From an uncultured Bacteroidota bacterium (lineage in GTDB: Bacteria; Bacteroidota; Bacteroidia; Flavobacteriales; Flavobacteriaceae), in contig CACGNO010000005.1 in NCBI GenBank assembly GCA_902574335.1, positions 1-46,017 on the forward strand: 46,017 nt of DNA, read 5' to 3'. Below, piece by piece: positions 7,079 through 15,793 of the stretch. The position numbers and the translations under genes were made by a program. Positions within the stretch are counted from its first letter, which is position 1. The number at the start of each line of letters is the position of its first letter. The notes under the pieces are model-generated. The model worked only from the letters and a program-made list of their open reading frames with translations, had not been told where the DNA came from and did not search any database.

Positions 7079-7471
7079 TTGTCATCAATATTTTCTAAAA
7101 TAGTTAATGGTGAAATCCCTTGTTACAAAATAGATGAGGATGATAAATGTCTTGCTTTTTTGGATATTAATCCAAATTCATATGGACATACTTTATGTAT
7201 CCTGAAAAGAGAAGAGGACTATATTTTTGATTTAAAGGATGATGAGTATGTTTCTCTCATGAATTTTTCCAAAAAAATAGCTGAAGCATTGAAAAAATCT
7301 GTTACTTGTGAAAGAATTGCCATGTCTGTGGTTGGCCTTGAAGTTCCTCACGTGCATGTTCACTTAATTCCAATTAATAAAATGGAAGATTTAAATTTTT
7401 CAAATAATTTAAATTTAGAAAAAGAGAATTTTGAAGAGGTTTGTTTTAAAATAAAAAGTAATTTAGATTAA
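7079..7471 (+). CDS. HIT-family nucleotide-binding protein (Hint-like hydrolase)
   Basis: This 130-residue protein begins with the typical Hint sequence SSIFSKIVNGEIPCYKI and carries the histidine triad at His91, His93 and His95 (PHVHVHLIPI). Hint enzymes hydrolyse purine nucleoside phosphoramidates and aminoacyl-adenylates. The start is TTG, two bases after the greA stop; no ATG lies at the expected position and the family N-terminus begins exactly here. The gene appears to be the second of a greA-HIT-DUF3127 operon, with DUF3127 starting three bases after its stop. The physiological substrate is unknown. Confidence 0.9.
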   Translation: MSSIFSKIVNGEIPCYKIDEDDKCLAFLDINPNSYGHTLCILKREEDYIFDLKDDEYVSLMNFSKKIAEALKKSVTCERIAMSVVGLEVPHVHVHLIPINKMEDLNFSNNLNLEKENFEEVCFKIKSNLD

Positions 7472-7473
7472 GT

Positions 7474-7845
7474 ATGAATATTTCTGGTAAAATTAAGTTA
7501 ATCGGAGAGACCAAAGAATTTGGTACTAATGGTTTTAGAAAAAGAGAGCTGGTTGTTACAACGCAAGAACAATACCCGCAGAACATATTAGTTGAGTTTA
7601 TTCAAGACAAATGTGAAATTTTAAATTCTTATCAAGTTGGAGAGTTAGTTAAAATTGATATAAATATTAGAGGAAGAGAATGGACTAATAAAGATAATGA
7701 GGTTAAATATTTTAACTCCTTACAAGGTTGGAGAATTGAAAAAATTGATGAAAGTTATGATACTCAACTCCCTCCAATACCGACTAAAGAAGAACTAAAT
7801 ACTGATCAGGATTCTAGTAAAGAACCTGATGATCTTCCATTTTAG
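7474..7845 (+). CDS. DUF3127 protein, OB-fold-like with an SSB-type acidic tip
   Basis: The 123-residue protein matches DUF3127, a small Bacteroidota family. It opens with SGKIKLIGETKEFG and contains NILVEFIQDKCEIL and YFNSLQGWRIE, a pattern of strands consistent with an OB fold. The last residues, EPDDLPF, resemble the acidic phenylalanine-terminated tip of single-stranded DNA-binding protein, preceded by a polar, probably flexible linker. This suggests an SSB-related role in recruiting partners, but nucleic-acid binding is inference. It lies downstream of greA and the HIT gene with minimal spacing, five bases before aat. Confidence 0.8.
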   Translation: MNISGKIKLIGETKEFGTNGFRKRELVVTTQEQYPQNILVEFIQDKCEILNSYQVGELVKIDINIRGREWTNKDNEVKYFNSLQGWRIEKIDESYDTQLPPIPTKEELNTDQDSSKEPDDLPF

Positions 7846-7850
7846 TAATT

Positions 7851-8483
7851 ATGGTACGATTAGGTGATGATCATGTTTTTCCCTCACCAAGAAGTGCTAA
7901 TAAGCACGGAGTTGTAGCATATGGTGGAGATCTTCATCCTAATAGAATAATTGAAGCTTATAAAAATGGAATTTTTCCATGGTTTGAATCTGATGACAAT
8001 TTAATGTGGTGGAGTCCTGATCCAAGAATGATTTTATATCCTAATAAGATTAAAATTTCAAAAAGTTTAAATTCTTTTATAAAAAAAACTCCTTTAAAAA
8101 TTACTTTCAATAAAGACTTTGAGGAAGTAATTGAATCATGCTCAAACATTAAAAGACTTGGCCAAAAAGGTACATGGATTACAAAGGGGCTTAAAGATTC
8201 ATTCATTAAACTACATGAAAAAGGTTTGGCAATATCTGTTGAGGTATGGGAAAATTCAAAAATAGTAGGAGGTTTGTATGGATTGGATTTAGGCGATATT
8301 TTTTGTGGTGAGAGTATGTTTTCAAGATCTACAAATTCAAGTAAAGTTGCACTAGTTTATCTAGCAAAAGAATTAAAAAAAAATAATTATAGGTTTATAG
8401 ATTGTCAAATTCCCACTACTCACTTAAAAAGTATGGGAGGTGAAGAAATTTCAAGGGATGAATTTTTAACATTGATGACTTAA
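7851..8483 (+). CDS. aat: Leucyl/phenylalanyl-tRNA--protein transferase
   Basis: The 210-residue enzyme of the N-end rule pathway transfers Leu or Phe from charged tRNA to proteins with N-terminal Arg or Lys. It shows the family block VAYGGDLHPNRIIEAYKNGIFPWF at about residues 23-46 (a Gly-Gly-Asp-Leu followed by Gly-Ile-Phe-Pro-Trp), the WWSPDPRMIL motif, and the C-terminal FIDCQIPTTHLKSMGG. The length is normal for the family. It follows DUF3127 by five bases and probably ends the greA operon. The last 18 bases overlap the 3' end of the convergent truB gene. Confidence 0.95.
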   Translation: MVRLGDDHVFPSPRSANKHGVVAYGGDLHPNRIIEAYKNGIFPWFESDDNLMWWSPDPRMILYPNKIKISKSLNSFIKKTPLKITFNKDFEEVIESCSNIKRLGQKGTWITKGLKDSFIKLHEKGLAISVEVWENSKIVGGLYGLDLGDIFCGESMFSRSTNSSKVALVYLAKELKKNNYRFIDCQIPTTHLKSMGGEEISRDEFLTLMT

Positions 8484-9170
8484 TAAATATTTTGATATTG
8501 ACTCAATTGTGTAGCATTCTTGAATAGTATATTTTCCAATTGAATATCTCTCCAAATATTTTAAATAAGCTCCACTTTTTACTTTTTTACCAAAATCATG
8601 TGCAAGTGATCTGATATAAGTTCCCTTAGAACATTTTATTTTAAAATCAAACTCAGGAAAATTATTATTTAACATCTCAAATTCATTAATGGTAACTTTT
8701 CTATAATCAATATCTACTTTTTCACCTTTTCTAGCAATTTCATATAAACGCTTACCCTTGAACTTGAGTGCCGAATAAATAGGAGGTCTCTGTTTTATTT
8801 TTCCAGTAAAGGCTTTTAATGTTTTGATAACTAAATCTTCATCTATGTGATCAACTGGAAAAATCTTATCAAAATCTGTTTCCATGTCAAAAGATGGGGT
8901 AGTTTTACCAAAACAGAATGTTGCTAAATATGTTTTTTCAAGATTTTGTAAATCTTCAATAATTTTAGTTTTTTTCCCTGTACAGATTAAAAGTAATCCA
9001 GTTGCTAAAGGATCTAATGTTCCTGCATGGCCAACTTTAATTTTCTTGATTTTGAAGGTTTTTTTAAAATCATTTCTAAGTTTCTTTACAACATCGAATG
9101 AAGTCCAATTTATTGGTTTAAAGACTGGAATAATTAATCCATCAACAACAGATTTTTTATTAAAAATCAT
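8466..9170 (-). CDS. truB: tRNA pseudouridine(55) synthase TruB
   Basis: The 234-residue protein converts U55 of the T-loop of tRNAs to pseudouridine. The catalytic Asp53 lies in GHAGTLDPLATG, followed by KTYLATFCFGKTTPSFDMET and the C-terminal CSKGTYIRSLAHDFG. I start at the ATG at 9170, which overlaps the uppP stop as ATGA; a longer frame from 9215 would run into uppP and add non-conserved residues. TruB is the last gene of the ftsX-DUF3098-uppP-truB set, an order common in Bacteroidota. Its end overlaps aat by 18 bases. Confidence 0.95.
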   Translation of the reverse strand: MIFNKKSVVDGLIIPVFKPINWTSFDVVKKLRNDFKKTFKIKKIKVGHAGTLDPLATGLLLICTGKKTKIIEDLQNLEKTYLATFCFGKTTPSFDMETDFDKIFPVDHIDEDLVIKTLKAFTGKIKQRPPIYSALKFKGKRLYEIARKGEKVDIDYRKVTINEFEMLNNNFPEFDFKIKCSKGTYIRSLAHDFGKKVKSGAYLKYLERYSIGKYTIQECYTIESISKYLLSHQC

Positions 9171-9961
9171 TGTATCAATGAATATGAAATTGAAATTATC
9201 CCTACTAGAAGACAATAAATTGAAAAGTAAATAAGCTTACTTTTTTTTACCAAAAATATCATCCATTTACATGCGTAATATCCAGAAATTAGTGCAGACA
9301 TGAATCCAACAATGTAGTTTGTTAGAATTGTCTCCTCAAAAATTAGATTATCATAAATAATCATTTTCATTGAAGAACCAACTATAATTGGTATTACCAT
9401 TAAAAAAGAAAACTTTGCAGCCAAATCTCTATTAACACCTAAAAATAATGATGTTGCAATTGTTGATCCACTTCTAGATATTCCAGGTAATATTGCAAAA
9501 GCCTGTGCGATACCAATTATAATGGCATTCTTTGTGCTAATTTTTTTATTAAAATCATTCATTTTGTCAGATATAAATAATAACAATGATGTGACAATTA
9601 GCATTGATCCAACTAAAATTAAGTTACCGTTAAATAATTGGTTTATTTTGTCTTCATAGAAAAACCCAACTAAACCTGCTGGTATCATTGAAACAATTAT
9701 CATTAAAGAAAAGTTGAAATTTTCATCTTTTTTAAATTTTAACAAACTACTTAATATCTTTTTTACATCATCCCAAAAATAAATTATGGTGCTCATAGCG
9801 GTTGCCAAATGCAGTATAAGTGTAAAGAATAAACCATTATTAGAATCAAAAGAAAAATTTAAAATTTCTTTAAAAATTTCGATATGACCACTAGACGATA
9901 CAGGTAAAAATTCTGTTAATCCCTGAACTATACCAAGTATAAAAGATTTAATAATTTCCAA
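9167..9961 (-). CDS. uppP: Undecaprenyl-diphosphate phosphatase UppP/BacA
   Basis: The 264-residue integral membrane enzyme dephosphorylates undecaprenyl diphosphate to recycle the lipid carrier for peptidoglycan and O-antigen. It carries both signature motifs: QGLTEFLPVSSSGH at residues 14-27 and PGISRSGSTIATSLFLG in the second half. The start is TTG at 9961; the family N-terminus begins at exactly this point. DUF3098 ends one base upstream, and truB overlaps the stop by four bases, so the genes form one transcription unit supplying envelope functions. Confidence 0.95.
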   Translation of the reverse strand: MEIIKSFILGIVQGLTEFLPVSSSGHIEIFKEILNFSFDSNNGLFFTLILHLATAMSTIIYFWDDVKKILSSLLKFKKDENFNFSLMIIVSMIPAGLVGFFYEDKINQLFNGNLILVGSMLIVTSLLLFISDKMNDFNKKISTKNAIIIGIAQAFAILPGISRSGSTIATSLFLGVNRDLAAKFSFLMVIPIIVGSSMKMIIYDNLIFEETILTNYIVGFMSALISGYYACKWMIFLVKKSKLIYFSIYCLLVGIISISYSLIQ

Positions 9962-9962
9962 T

Positions 9963-10187
9963 TTACTCTGGTTTTGTTAGAATGGCATAAACCTCAATTA
10001 TAAAGCCTAAGATAACTAGCATTGGAGCTAGTCTAATTCTCCTAAAACTATATATTTCTTCATTAAAAATATTTGGATCCTCACTACCTCCTCCAGACAT
10101 TAGAATAAAACCAAGGGCAATAAAAAAAATGCCTATTAACATGAATTTATAGTTTCTTTTACCAAATAATAATTTCTTTTTTTCCAT
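9963..10187 (-). CDS. DUF3098 small membrane protein
   Basis: This 74-residue protein has two predicted membrane helices separated by a polar segment (GGGSEDPNIFNEEIYSFRRIRLAP) and matches DUF3098, a Bacteroidota family found between ftsX and uppP. Its function is unknown. The start overlaps the ftsX stop as TAATG, and the stop is one base from uppP, so it is translated as part of that operon. The location suggests a link to FtsX or cell-wall work, by context only. Confidence 0.85.
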   Translation of the reverse strand: MEKKKLLFGKRNYKFMLIGIFFIALGFILMSGGGSEDPNIFNEEIYSFRRIRLAPMLVILGFIIEVYAILTKPE

Positions 10188-11050
10188 TAGTATAATTTAT
10201 CAATTTTTGAGTTAAGGAACCTAGTTGTTATGAAGTTTGTTGAAATAAATGAAATAATAAAACTAAGGATAAGGGATGTTACAACAGATATTATCATTGA
10301 GTTTTGAATAATATATATATCAATATTAAAATAATTTAAATTGAAATAAATTATAACTGATACAAAAAAAGCTGACGAAATAATTGCACTTAAAAAACCT
10401 AACTTAATTTGTGTTAATATGAAAGGTTTTTTTATAAAAGATTTTGTTGCACCAACAAGTTGCATTGTTTTGATTGTCATCCTTTTCGAGTAGATTGAAA
10501 GCCTAATGGTGTTGTTTATTAATAATATTGATATAAAAACGAAAAAAATAGCCAATACCAATACCCAGTCTTTAACTTTTTTAAAATTGTCATTGATTAA
10601 AAAAATAAGAGGAGCATCATAGGAAACTTCGTAAACAAAATCTTCTTTTTCAAATATTTTAACTACATCATTTATATAAGATGTTTCAACCTTGTTAGCA
10701 TAAAAGTAAATATCTATTGAATTGAGTAATGGATTATAACCCAAATAGTCAACAAAATTTTCACCAATTTCAGAGCTGAATTTAACAGCTGCATCATCCT
10801 TAGATGTATATACAAATTCCTTTATTCCATCATCAATACTCAGTTTTTTTTCAAATTGAGAAAGCTCTATTTTGCTGGCCTCATCTTTAAAGAAAACCAC
10901 AACTGGAATTTTTTCTTTAAAGTCATCAACAATTTTGTTGCTATTAAGAACAAAAAATACAAATGATGATAAGAAAAATAAAACAGTTGAAATACTAATA
11001 ACTACCAAAAAATAGTTTGAAAAAATTCTGTTTGAGCTTGAAGATGACAA
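10187..11050 (-). CDS. ftsX: Cell-division ABC transporter-like permease FtsX
   Basis: The 287-residue protein has the FtsX layout: one N-terminal membrane helix, a periplasmic domain (residues about 40-165, with IPVVVFFKDEAS and YEVSYDAPLIF) and three C-terminal helices in the MacB-like permease domain (NNTIRLSIYSKRMTIKTMQLVGATKSFI). FtsX works with the ATPase FtsE to activate peptidoglycan hydrolases at the septum; no ftsE lies in this window. The start is TTG at 11050, giving the MSSS N-terminus usual for this lineage. It is the first gene of the ftsX-DUF3098-uppP-truB operon and diverges from leuS across 100 bases. Confidence 0.93.
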   Translation of the reverse strand: MSSSSSNRIFSNYFLVVISISTVLFFLSSFVFFVLNSNKIVDDFKEKIPVVVFFKDEASKIELSQFEKKLSIDDGIKEFVYTSKDDAAVKFSSEIGENFVDYLGYNPLLNSIDIYFYANKVETSYINDVVKIFEKEDFVYEVSYDAPLIFLINDNFKKVKDWVLVLAIFFVFISILLINNTIRLSIYSKRMTIKTMQLVGATKSFIKKPFILTQIKLGFLSAIISSAFFVSVIIYFNLNYFNIDIYIIQNSMIISVVTSLILSFIISFISTNFITTRFLNSKIDKLY

Positions 11051-11150
11051 AAGATAATCTTTATTGATTGTAAAAATAATAAAGCTATTTAATTTATATG
11101 AACTTTTATTGTTTTAGCTTTAAAACATTATTTTTACTTTTTAGTTAAAA

Positions 11151-13841
11151 ATGTCTTACAATTTTATTGAAATAGAGGAAAAATGGCAGAAGTATTGGCT
11201 TGAGAATAAAACTTTTAAAGCTGATAATAATTCAGAAAAACCTAAATATTACGTGTTAGATATGTTTCCATATCCATCGGGTTCTGGGCTTCATGTTGGT
11301 CATCCTCTTGGTTATATAGCATCTGACATAGTTTCTAGATTCAAAAGAAGTAAAGGTTTTAATGTTCTTCATCCTATGGGTTTTGATTCATTTGGTTTAC
11401 CTGCTGAGCAATATGCTGTCAAAACAGGACAGCACCCTAAAAAAACTACAGAAGAAAATGTTGTCAGATTTAAAGATCAATTGGATAAATTAGGTTTATC
11501 ATTTGATTGGGATAGAGAAATTAAAACAAGCGATAGTAGTTATTATCGTTGGACTCAGTGGATTTTTTTAAAATTATTCAACAGTTATTATGATTATGAG
11601 CTTAATAAAGCTCAACCCATAGAAAAATTAAAAATTCCAAAAAACCTAAATGAAAAAGAAAAAGAGTCTTTTATAGATTCTAAAAGGTTAGCGTATGTTG
11701 ACACAATAGATGTTAACTGGTGTGAGGAATTGGGAACTGTACTTGCTAATGAAGAGGTTATAGGTGGTTTAAGTGAAAGAGGAGGATTTCCTGTCGTTAA
11801 AAGACCAATGAAACAATGGGTCATGAGAATAACAGATTATGCAGATAGATTACTTGATGATTTATCCAAATTGGACTGGCCTGAATCTATAAAATTATCT
11901 CAACAAAACTGGATTGGAAAGTCCGAGGGAGCTGAAATAAAGTTTTCAATTGATAATAATAATTCTATTGAGGTATTTACAACTAGGCCAGATACAATTT
12001 TTGGTGCAACATATTTAGTATTAGCACCTGAACATCCTTTGATAAATCATATAACCACAAAAGAATATAGAGAATTAATAAGTGATTATGTTGAGCAGGC
12101 TTCAAAAAAAAGTGATTTAGAGAGGCAAGAAAACGAAAAAAATAAAACAGGTGTTTTCACTGGAGCTTTTGCATTAAATCCGATTTCAAACGAAAAAATC
12201 CCTGTATGGATATCCGATTATGTTCTTTTTTCTTACGGTACTGGCGCTATAATGGCAGTGCCTGCACATGATGAAAGAGATAATGAGTTTGCTAAAAAAT
12301 TTAATCTTAAAATAATTAAAGTAATTAATGGTGGTAATAGCGATGAGTGTTATAGTGGTAATGGTTCCATGATTAATTGTGGAGAATATGATGGAATGGA
12401 TAATATAAAATTCAAATCTATTGTAGTTGAAAAATTAGAGAGTAAAAATAAAGGTAATAAAACAACCAATTATAAATTAAGAGATTGGATTTTTACACGT
12501 CAAAGATATTGGGGTGAGCCAATTCCAATAATTTATGATGGAAATAAAAAGAAAGCTCTTGAATTTGATGAGTTGCCTCTTGAATTACCAGAAGTTGAAA
12601 GTTATTTACCAACAAATGACGGTTTGTCGCCCTTGGCAAGGAATAAAGATTGGGTCAATATTTCAATTAATGGCAAGAATTATAAAAGAGAAACGAATAC
12701 AATGCCACAATGGGCTGGATCATGTTGGTATTTTTTAAGATTTATTGATCCTGATAATAATAACGAGTTTGCAAATAAAGATCTCATTAAATATTGGATG
12801 CCAGTTGATCTGTATATTGGAGGTGCGGAACATGCCGTTCTTCATTTGTTATATGCAAGATTTTGGCATAAAGTTCTATTTGACTTAGATTATGTTAGCA
12901 CTACTGAACCATTTAAAAAACTTGTTAATCAGGGAATGATTTTAGGAAATAGTGCCTTTGCTCATAGAATAAAAAATACTAATGATTTCATTTCATTTGA
13001 TATGATCAAGGATGAAAAGACACAAAAAATTCATGTTGATATATCATTTGTAGATGAAAAAAATAGATTAAATATTGAGAGACTAAAACAAAACAATCCA
13101 GAATTTAATGGTGTAAATTTTATAAAAGGCGAATCATTCTATGTCTCAAGAGATATTGAAAAAATGTCTAAATCTAGATACAATGTAATTAGTCCTGACG
13201 ATATTTGTAAAAGGTATGGAGCTGATACTTTAAGAATGTATGAAATGTTTCTTGGGCCAATAGATCAGTCTAAGCCATGGAATACAGCTGGAATTTCAGG
13301 AGTATTTTCTTTTTTGAACAAGTTTTGGAATTTGTTTCATAGTAATGAAAAATTTTATGTTAGTGATAATCAACCCAGCGATGAAGCTTTAAAAATTTAT
13401 CACAAAACTGTAAAAAAGGTTGTTAATGATATTGATAAATTTTCATTTAACACCTCTGTAAGTGCATTTATGATTTGTGTTAATGAGCTATCTTCAATAG
13501 GTTGTAATTCCAGAAATATACTATCTAATTTATGTATTTTGCTTTCACCATTTGCCCCTCATATTTGTGAGGAAATTTGGTCACTTCTTGGGAATGATAA
13601 ATCCATTTCACATGAAAAATATCCAGAATTTAATGAAAAGTTTTTGGAGGAGTCAGTTATTGAATATCCTGTTTCCTTCAATGGAAAGCTGCGTTTTAGA
13701 ATTAGCTTACAAAGCAATATAGAATTAAAAGAAGTTGAAAGTGTCGTTAATAACCATGAACTAACGAATAAATATTTAGACGGTAAATCAATAAAAAAAA
13801 TAATTTTTGTCCCAAAAAAAATTATAAACGTTGTGTGTTAA
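11151..13841 (+). CDS. leuS: Leucyl-tRNA synthetase
   Basis: This 896-residue class I synthetase charges tRNA-Leu. The ATP-binding HIGH-type motif is HVGH at residues 48-51, and KMSKS is at 671-675. The CP1 editing domain is present, with the threonine-rich FTTRPDTIFGATYLVLAPEHP and YGTGAIMAVPAHDERD. The C-terminal anticodon-binding and LeuS-specific domains follow. It appears monocistronic. The TAA at 13839-13841 overlaps the stop of convergent lpxB, so transcription of each strand may run into the other. Confidence 0.97.
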   Translation: MSYNFIEIEEKWQKYWLENKTFKADNNSEKPKYYVLDMFPYPSGSGLHVGHPLGYIASDIVSRFKRSKGFNVLHPMGFDSFGLPAEQYAVKTGQHPKKTTEENVVRFKDQLDKLGLSFDWDREIKTSDSSYYRWTQWIFLKLFNSYYDYELNKAQPIEKLKIPKNLNEKEKESFIDSKRLAYVDTIDVNWCEELGTVLANEEVIGGLSERGGFPVVKRPMKQWVMRITDYADRLLDDLSKLDWPESIKLSQQNWIGKSEGAEIKFSIDNNNSIEVFTTRPDTIFGATYLVLAPEHPLINHITTKEYRELISDYVEQASKKSDLERQENEKNKTGVFTGAFALNPISNEKIPVWISDYVLFSYGTGAIMAVPAHDERDNEFAKKFNLKIIKVINGGNSDECYSGNGSMINCGEYDGMDNIKFKSIVVEKLESKNKGNKTTNYKLRDWIFTRQRYWGEPIPIIYDGNKKKALEFDELPLELPEVESYLPTNDGLSPLARNKDWVNISINGKNYKRETNTMPQWAGSCWYFLRFIDPDNNNEFANKDLIKYWMPVDLYIGGAEHAVLHLLYARFWHKVLFDLDYVSTTEPFKKLVNQGMILGNSAFAHRIKNTNDFISFDMIKDEKTQKIHVDISFVDEKNRLNIERLKQNNPEFNGVNFIKGESFYVSRDIEKMSKSRYNVISPDDICKRYGADTLRMYEMFLGPIDQSKPWNTAGISGVFSFLNKFWNLFHSNEKFYVSDNQPSDEALKIYHKTVKKVVNDIDKFSFNTSVSAFMICVNELSSIGCNSRNILSNLCILLSPFAPHICEEIWSLLGNDKSISHEKYPEFNEKFLEESVIEYPVSFNGKLRFRISLQSNIELKEVESVVNNHELTNKYLDGKSIKKIIFVPKKIINVVC

Positions 13842-14923
13842 TTATTATTAATATGGTTAACTATCTTACTTTCAATATTTTCTCCCCTCAATAATTTTTT
13901 TAAATTTTTATAATCTTTTTTTATTGATATTTCTTTTACTGTGAGAATTTGCTTTAATTCACTTTTAATATTTTTTTGATTAACATCCGATTGAATCAAT
14001 TCCTTTACTGTTTCTTTATTTAATATTAAGTTCACTAATGAAATAAAATTTATTTTGACAAACAATCTAGCTAGGAACATATTGAATGAATTGGTAACGT
14101 AACAAACAATTTGTGGTGTACCGACAAGTGCCGTTTCTAAAGTTGCTGTTCCACTTGTCACTATTGCAGCTTTTGAGTTGTTTAATAACTCGTAAGTCTG
14201 ATTGAATACAACTCTAATATTTTTATTTTTAATTAACTTATCGTATGTTTCCTTTTTAATATGATTTAGACCAGCTACAACAAATTCGTATTCTTCAAAA
14301 TCATTCGTAATATCTAGTATTTTGTCCAATATCAAATTAATTTCTTGCTTTCTGCTTCCAGGAAGAATCGCAATTATCGGTTTTTTCTTATTTTTTTTTT
14401 TAAAGGATTTAAGTGACTCATCAATTATGTTCACTAAAGGATGTCCAAAATATTGAACATTATAATTATGTTTTTTTTCATAAAATTCTTTCTCAAATGG
14501 CAGTATCACATACATCTGATTAATATATCTCTTTATTGATTTTACACGATTTTCTTTCCAGGCCCAAATTTGAGGACTAATGTAAAAATAGTTGTTAAAG
14601 CTTTTCTTCTTTGCCCATTTGGCAATTCTAAGGTTAAACCCAGGATAATCAATAAAAATTAATTTATCAGGTTTAAATTTTAATATATCTTTCTTGCAAA
14701 AGCTTAAATTTTTTAAAATTTTAAAAATATTTTTTAGGACTTCAAGGAAACCCATAAATGCCAGGTCTTTGTAATGCATTACTAATTCACCACCAGAATT
14801 TTTCATAAGGTCACCTCCCCAACATCTTATTTTTGCTTTTGGATTTTGTTGTAAAATTTCTTTGATAAGCCTTGAACCATATATATCACCTGAGGGTTCT
14901 CCAGCAATAATATAATACTTCAT
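13838..14923 (-). CDS. lpxB: Lipid-A-disaccharide synthase LpxB
   Basis: The 361-residue glycosyltransferase (family GT19) joins UDP-2,3-diacylglucosamine and lipid X to form the lipid A disaccharide. It starts with the family hallmark MKYYIIAGEPSGDIYGSRL, and includes FIDYPGFNLR, YISPQIWAWKENR and the sugar-nucleotide region TSGTATLETALVGTPQIV. I start at the ATG at 14923; an upstream start at 14953 would run back into surE. The surE stop is one base away, so the pair forms a surE-lpxB operon. Its presence shows the organism makes lipid A. Confidence 0.95.
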   Translation of the reverse strand: MKYYIIAGEPSGDIYGSRLIKEILQQNPKAKIRCWGGDLMKNSGGELVMHYKDLAFMGFLEVLKNIFKILKNLSFCKKDILKFKPDKLIFIDYPGFNLRIAKWAKKKSFNNYFYISPQIWAWKENRVKSIKRYINQMYVILPFEKEFYEKKHNYNVQYFGHPLVNIIDESLKSFKKKNKKKPIIAILPGSRKQEINLILDKILDITNDFEEYEFVVAGLNHIKKETYDKLIKNKNIRVVFNQTYELLNNSKAAIVTSGTATLETALVGTPQIVCYVTNSFNMFLARLFVKINFISLVNLILNKETVKELIQSDVNQKNIKSELKQILTVKEISIKKDYKNLKKLLRGENIESKIVNHINNN

Positions 14924-14924
14924 A

Positions 14925-15695
14925 TTAAAGATTCCAGGATTTAATTTTATCAATTACCTCATAGTTGGTCAAATCAAACTTAACAGGTACAACAGAAACG
15001 AAACCATTTTTCAAAGCCCATTCATCAGATTCTGTTGACTTATCATTATTAATAAATTCACCTGTCAGCCAATAGTATTCTCTCCCTTGTGGGTTGGTTC
15101 TTTTATCAAATTTTTCAATCCAATAAGCATTTGCTTGATTACAAACTTTTATTCCTTTTATTTCTTTCTTTTCTAAATTAGGAATATTCACATTCAATGC
15201 AGTTCCAGATGGTATACCCTCAGATAAGGCTTTGATGGTTATTTTCTTGGCAATGTCTTTAATCCTCTCAAAATTTGCTTTCCAACTATAGTCAAGTAAT
15301 GAAAAACCAATAGCAGGAACCCCTTCAATGCTAGCTTCAATTGCTGCACTCATGGTTCCAGAGTAGATTACATTAATTGATGCATTTGAGCCATGGTTGA
15401 TTCCAGACACACACAAATCAGGCTTTTTTTGAAGAATCTCATTAATTCCTAGTTTAACACAATCAGCAGGAGTACCGGAGCAAGAATATTCTATTTGAGG
15501 TCCATCATCAATTTTTATTTTATGACATTGTAATGTTGAATTTATTGTTATGGCATGTCCCATGGCAGATTGAGGACTGTCAGGCGCTACAACTACAACG
15601 TCTCCAATTTCATTCATTACTGAAATTAATGTTCTAATTCCAGGAGCAGTTATACCATCATCATTTGTAACTAAAATTAAAGGTTTATCAGCCAT
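14925..15695 (-). CDS. surE: 5'/3'-nucleotidase SurE
   Basis: The 256-residue metal-dependent phosphatase acts on nucleoside monophosphates. Metal-binding Asp12 and Asp13 occur in LVTNDDGITAPGIR, with the conserved SGINHGSNASINVIYSGTM later in the chain and the flanking CSGTPADCVKLGI. Its length is normal. It is followed at one-base distance by lpxB. A promoter-like pair sits just upstream at 15715-15748. SurE is often linked to stress survival, but nothing in this window specifies the role. Confidence 0.95.
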   Translation of the reverse strand: MADKPLILVTNDDGITAPGIRTLISVMNEIGDVVVVAPDSPQSAMGHAITINSTLQCHKIKIDDGPQIEYSCSGTPADCVKLGINEILQKKPDLCVSGINHGSNASINVIYSGTMSAAIEASIEGVPAIGFSLLDYSWKANFERIKDIAKKITIKALSEGIPSGTALNVNIPNLEKKEIKGIKVCNQANAYWIEKFDKRTNPQGREYYWLTGEFINNDKSTESDEWALKNGFVSVVPVKFDLTNYEVIDKIKSWNL

Positions 15696-15714
15696 TCTTG
15701 GTATAGTTATTGGA

Positions 15715-15748
15715 CAAAAGTAACTAATTCAATATACTTTTATACAAA
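15715..15748 (-). promoter_or_regulatory. surE: Candidate promoter for surE-lpxB
   Basis: On the minus strand TACTTTTG (15722-15715) fits the -7 consensus TAnnTTTG and a TTTG (15748-15745) lies 22 bases upstream as the -33 element. Transcription would begin about 7 bases beyond the -7 box, leaving a leader of around 13 bases before the surE ATG. Confidence 0.5.
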
Positions 15749-15793
15749 ACACTAATTCTAATATTTAAATTTATTTATTTTTATAAGTTCTTG

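Noticed and set aside
9171-9215. Longer truB N-terminus
   Set aside because: It would overlap uppP by about 50 bases and add non-conserved residues; the ATG at 9170 forms a standard ATGA junction.
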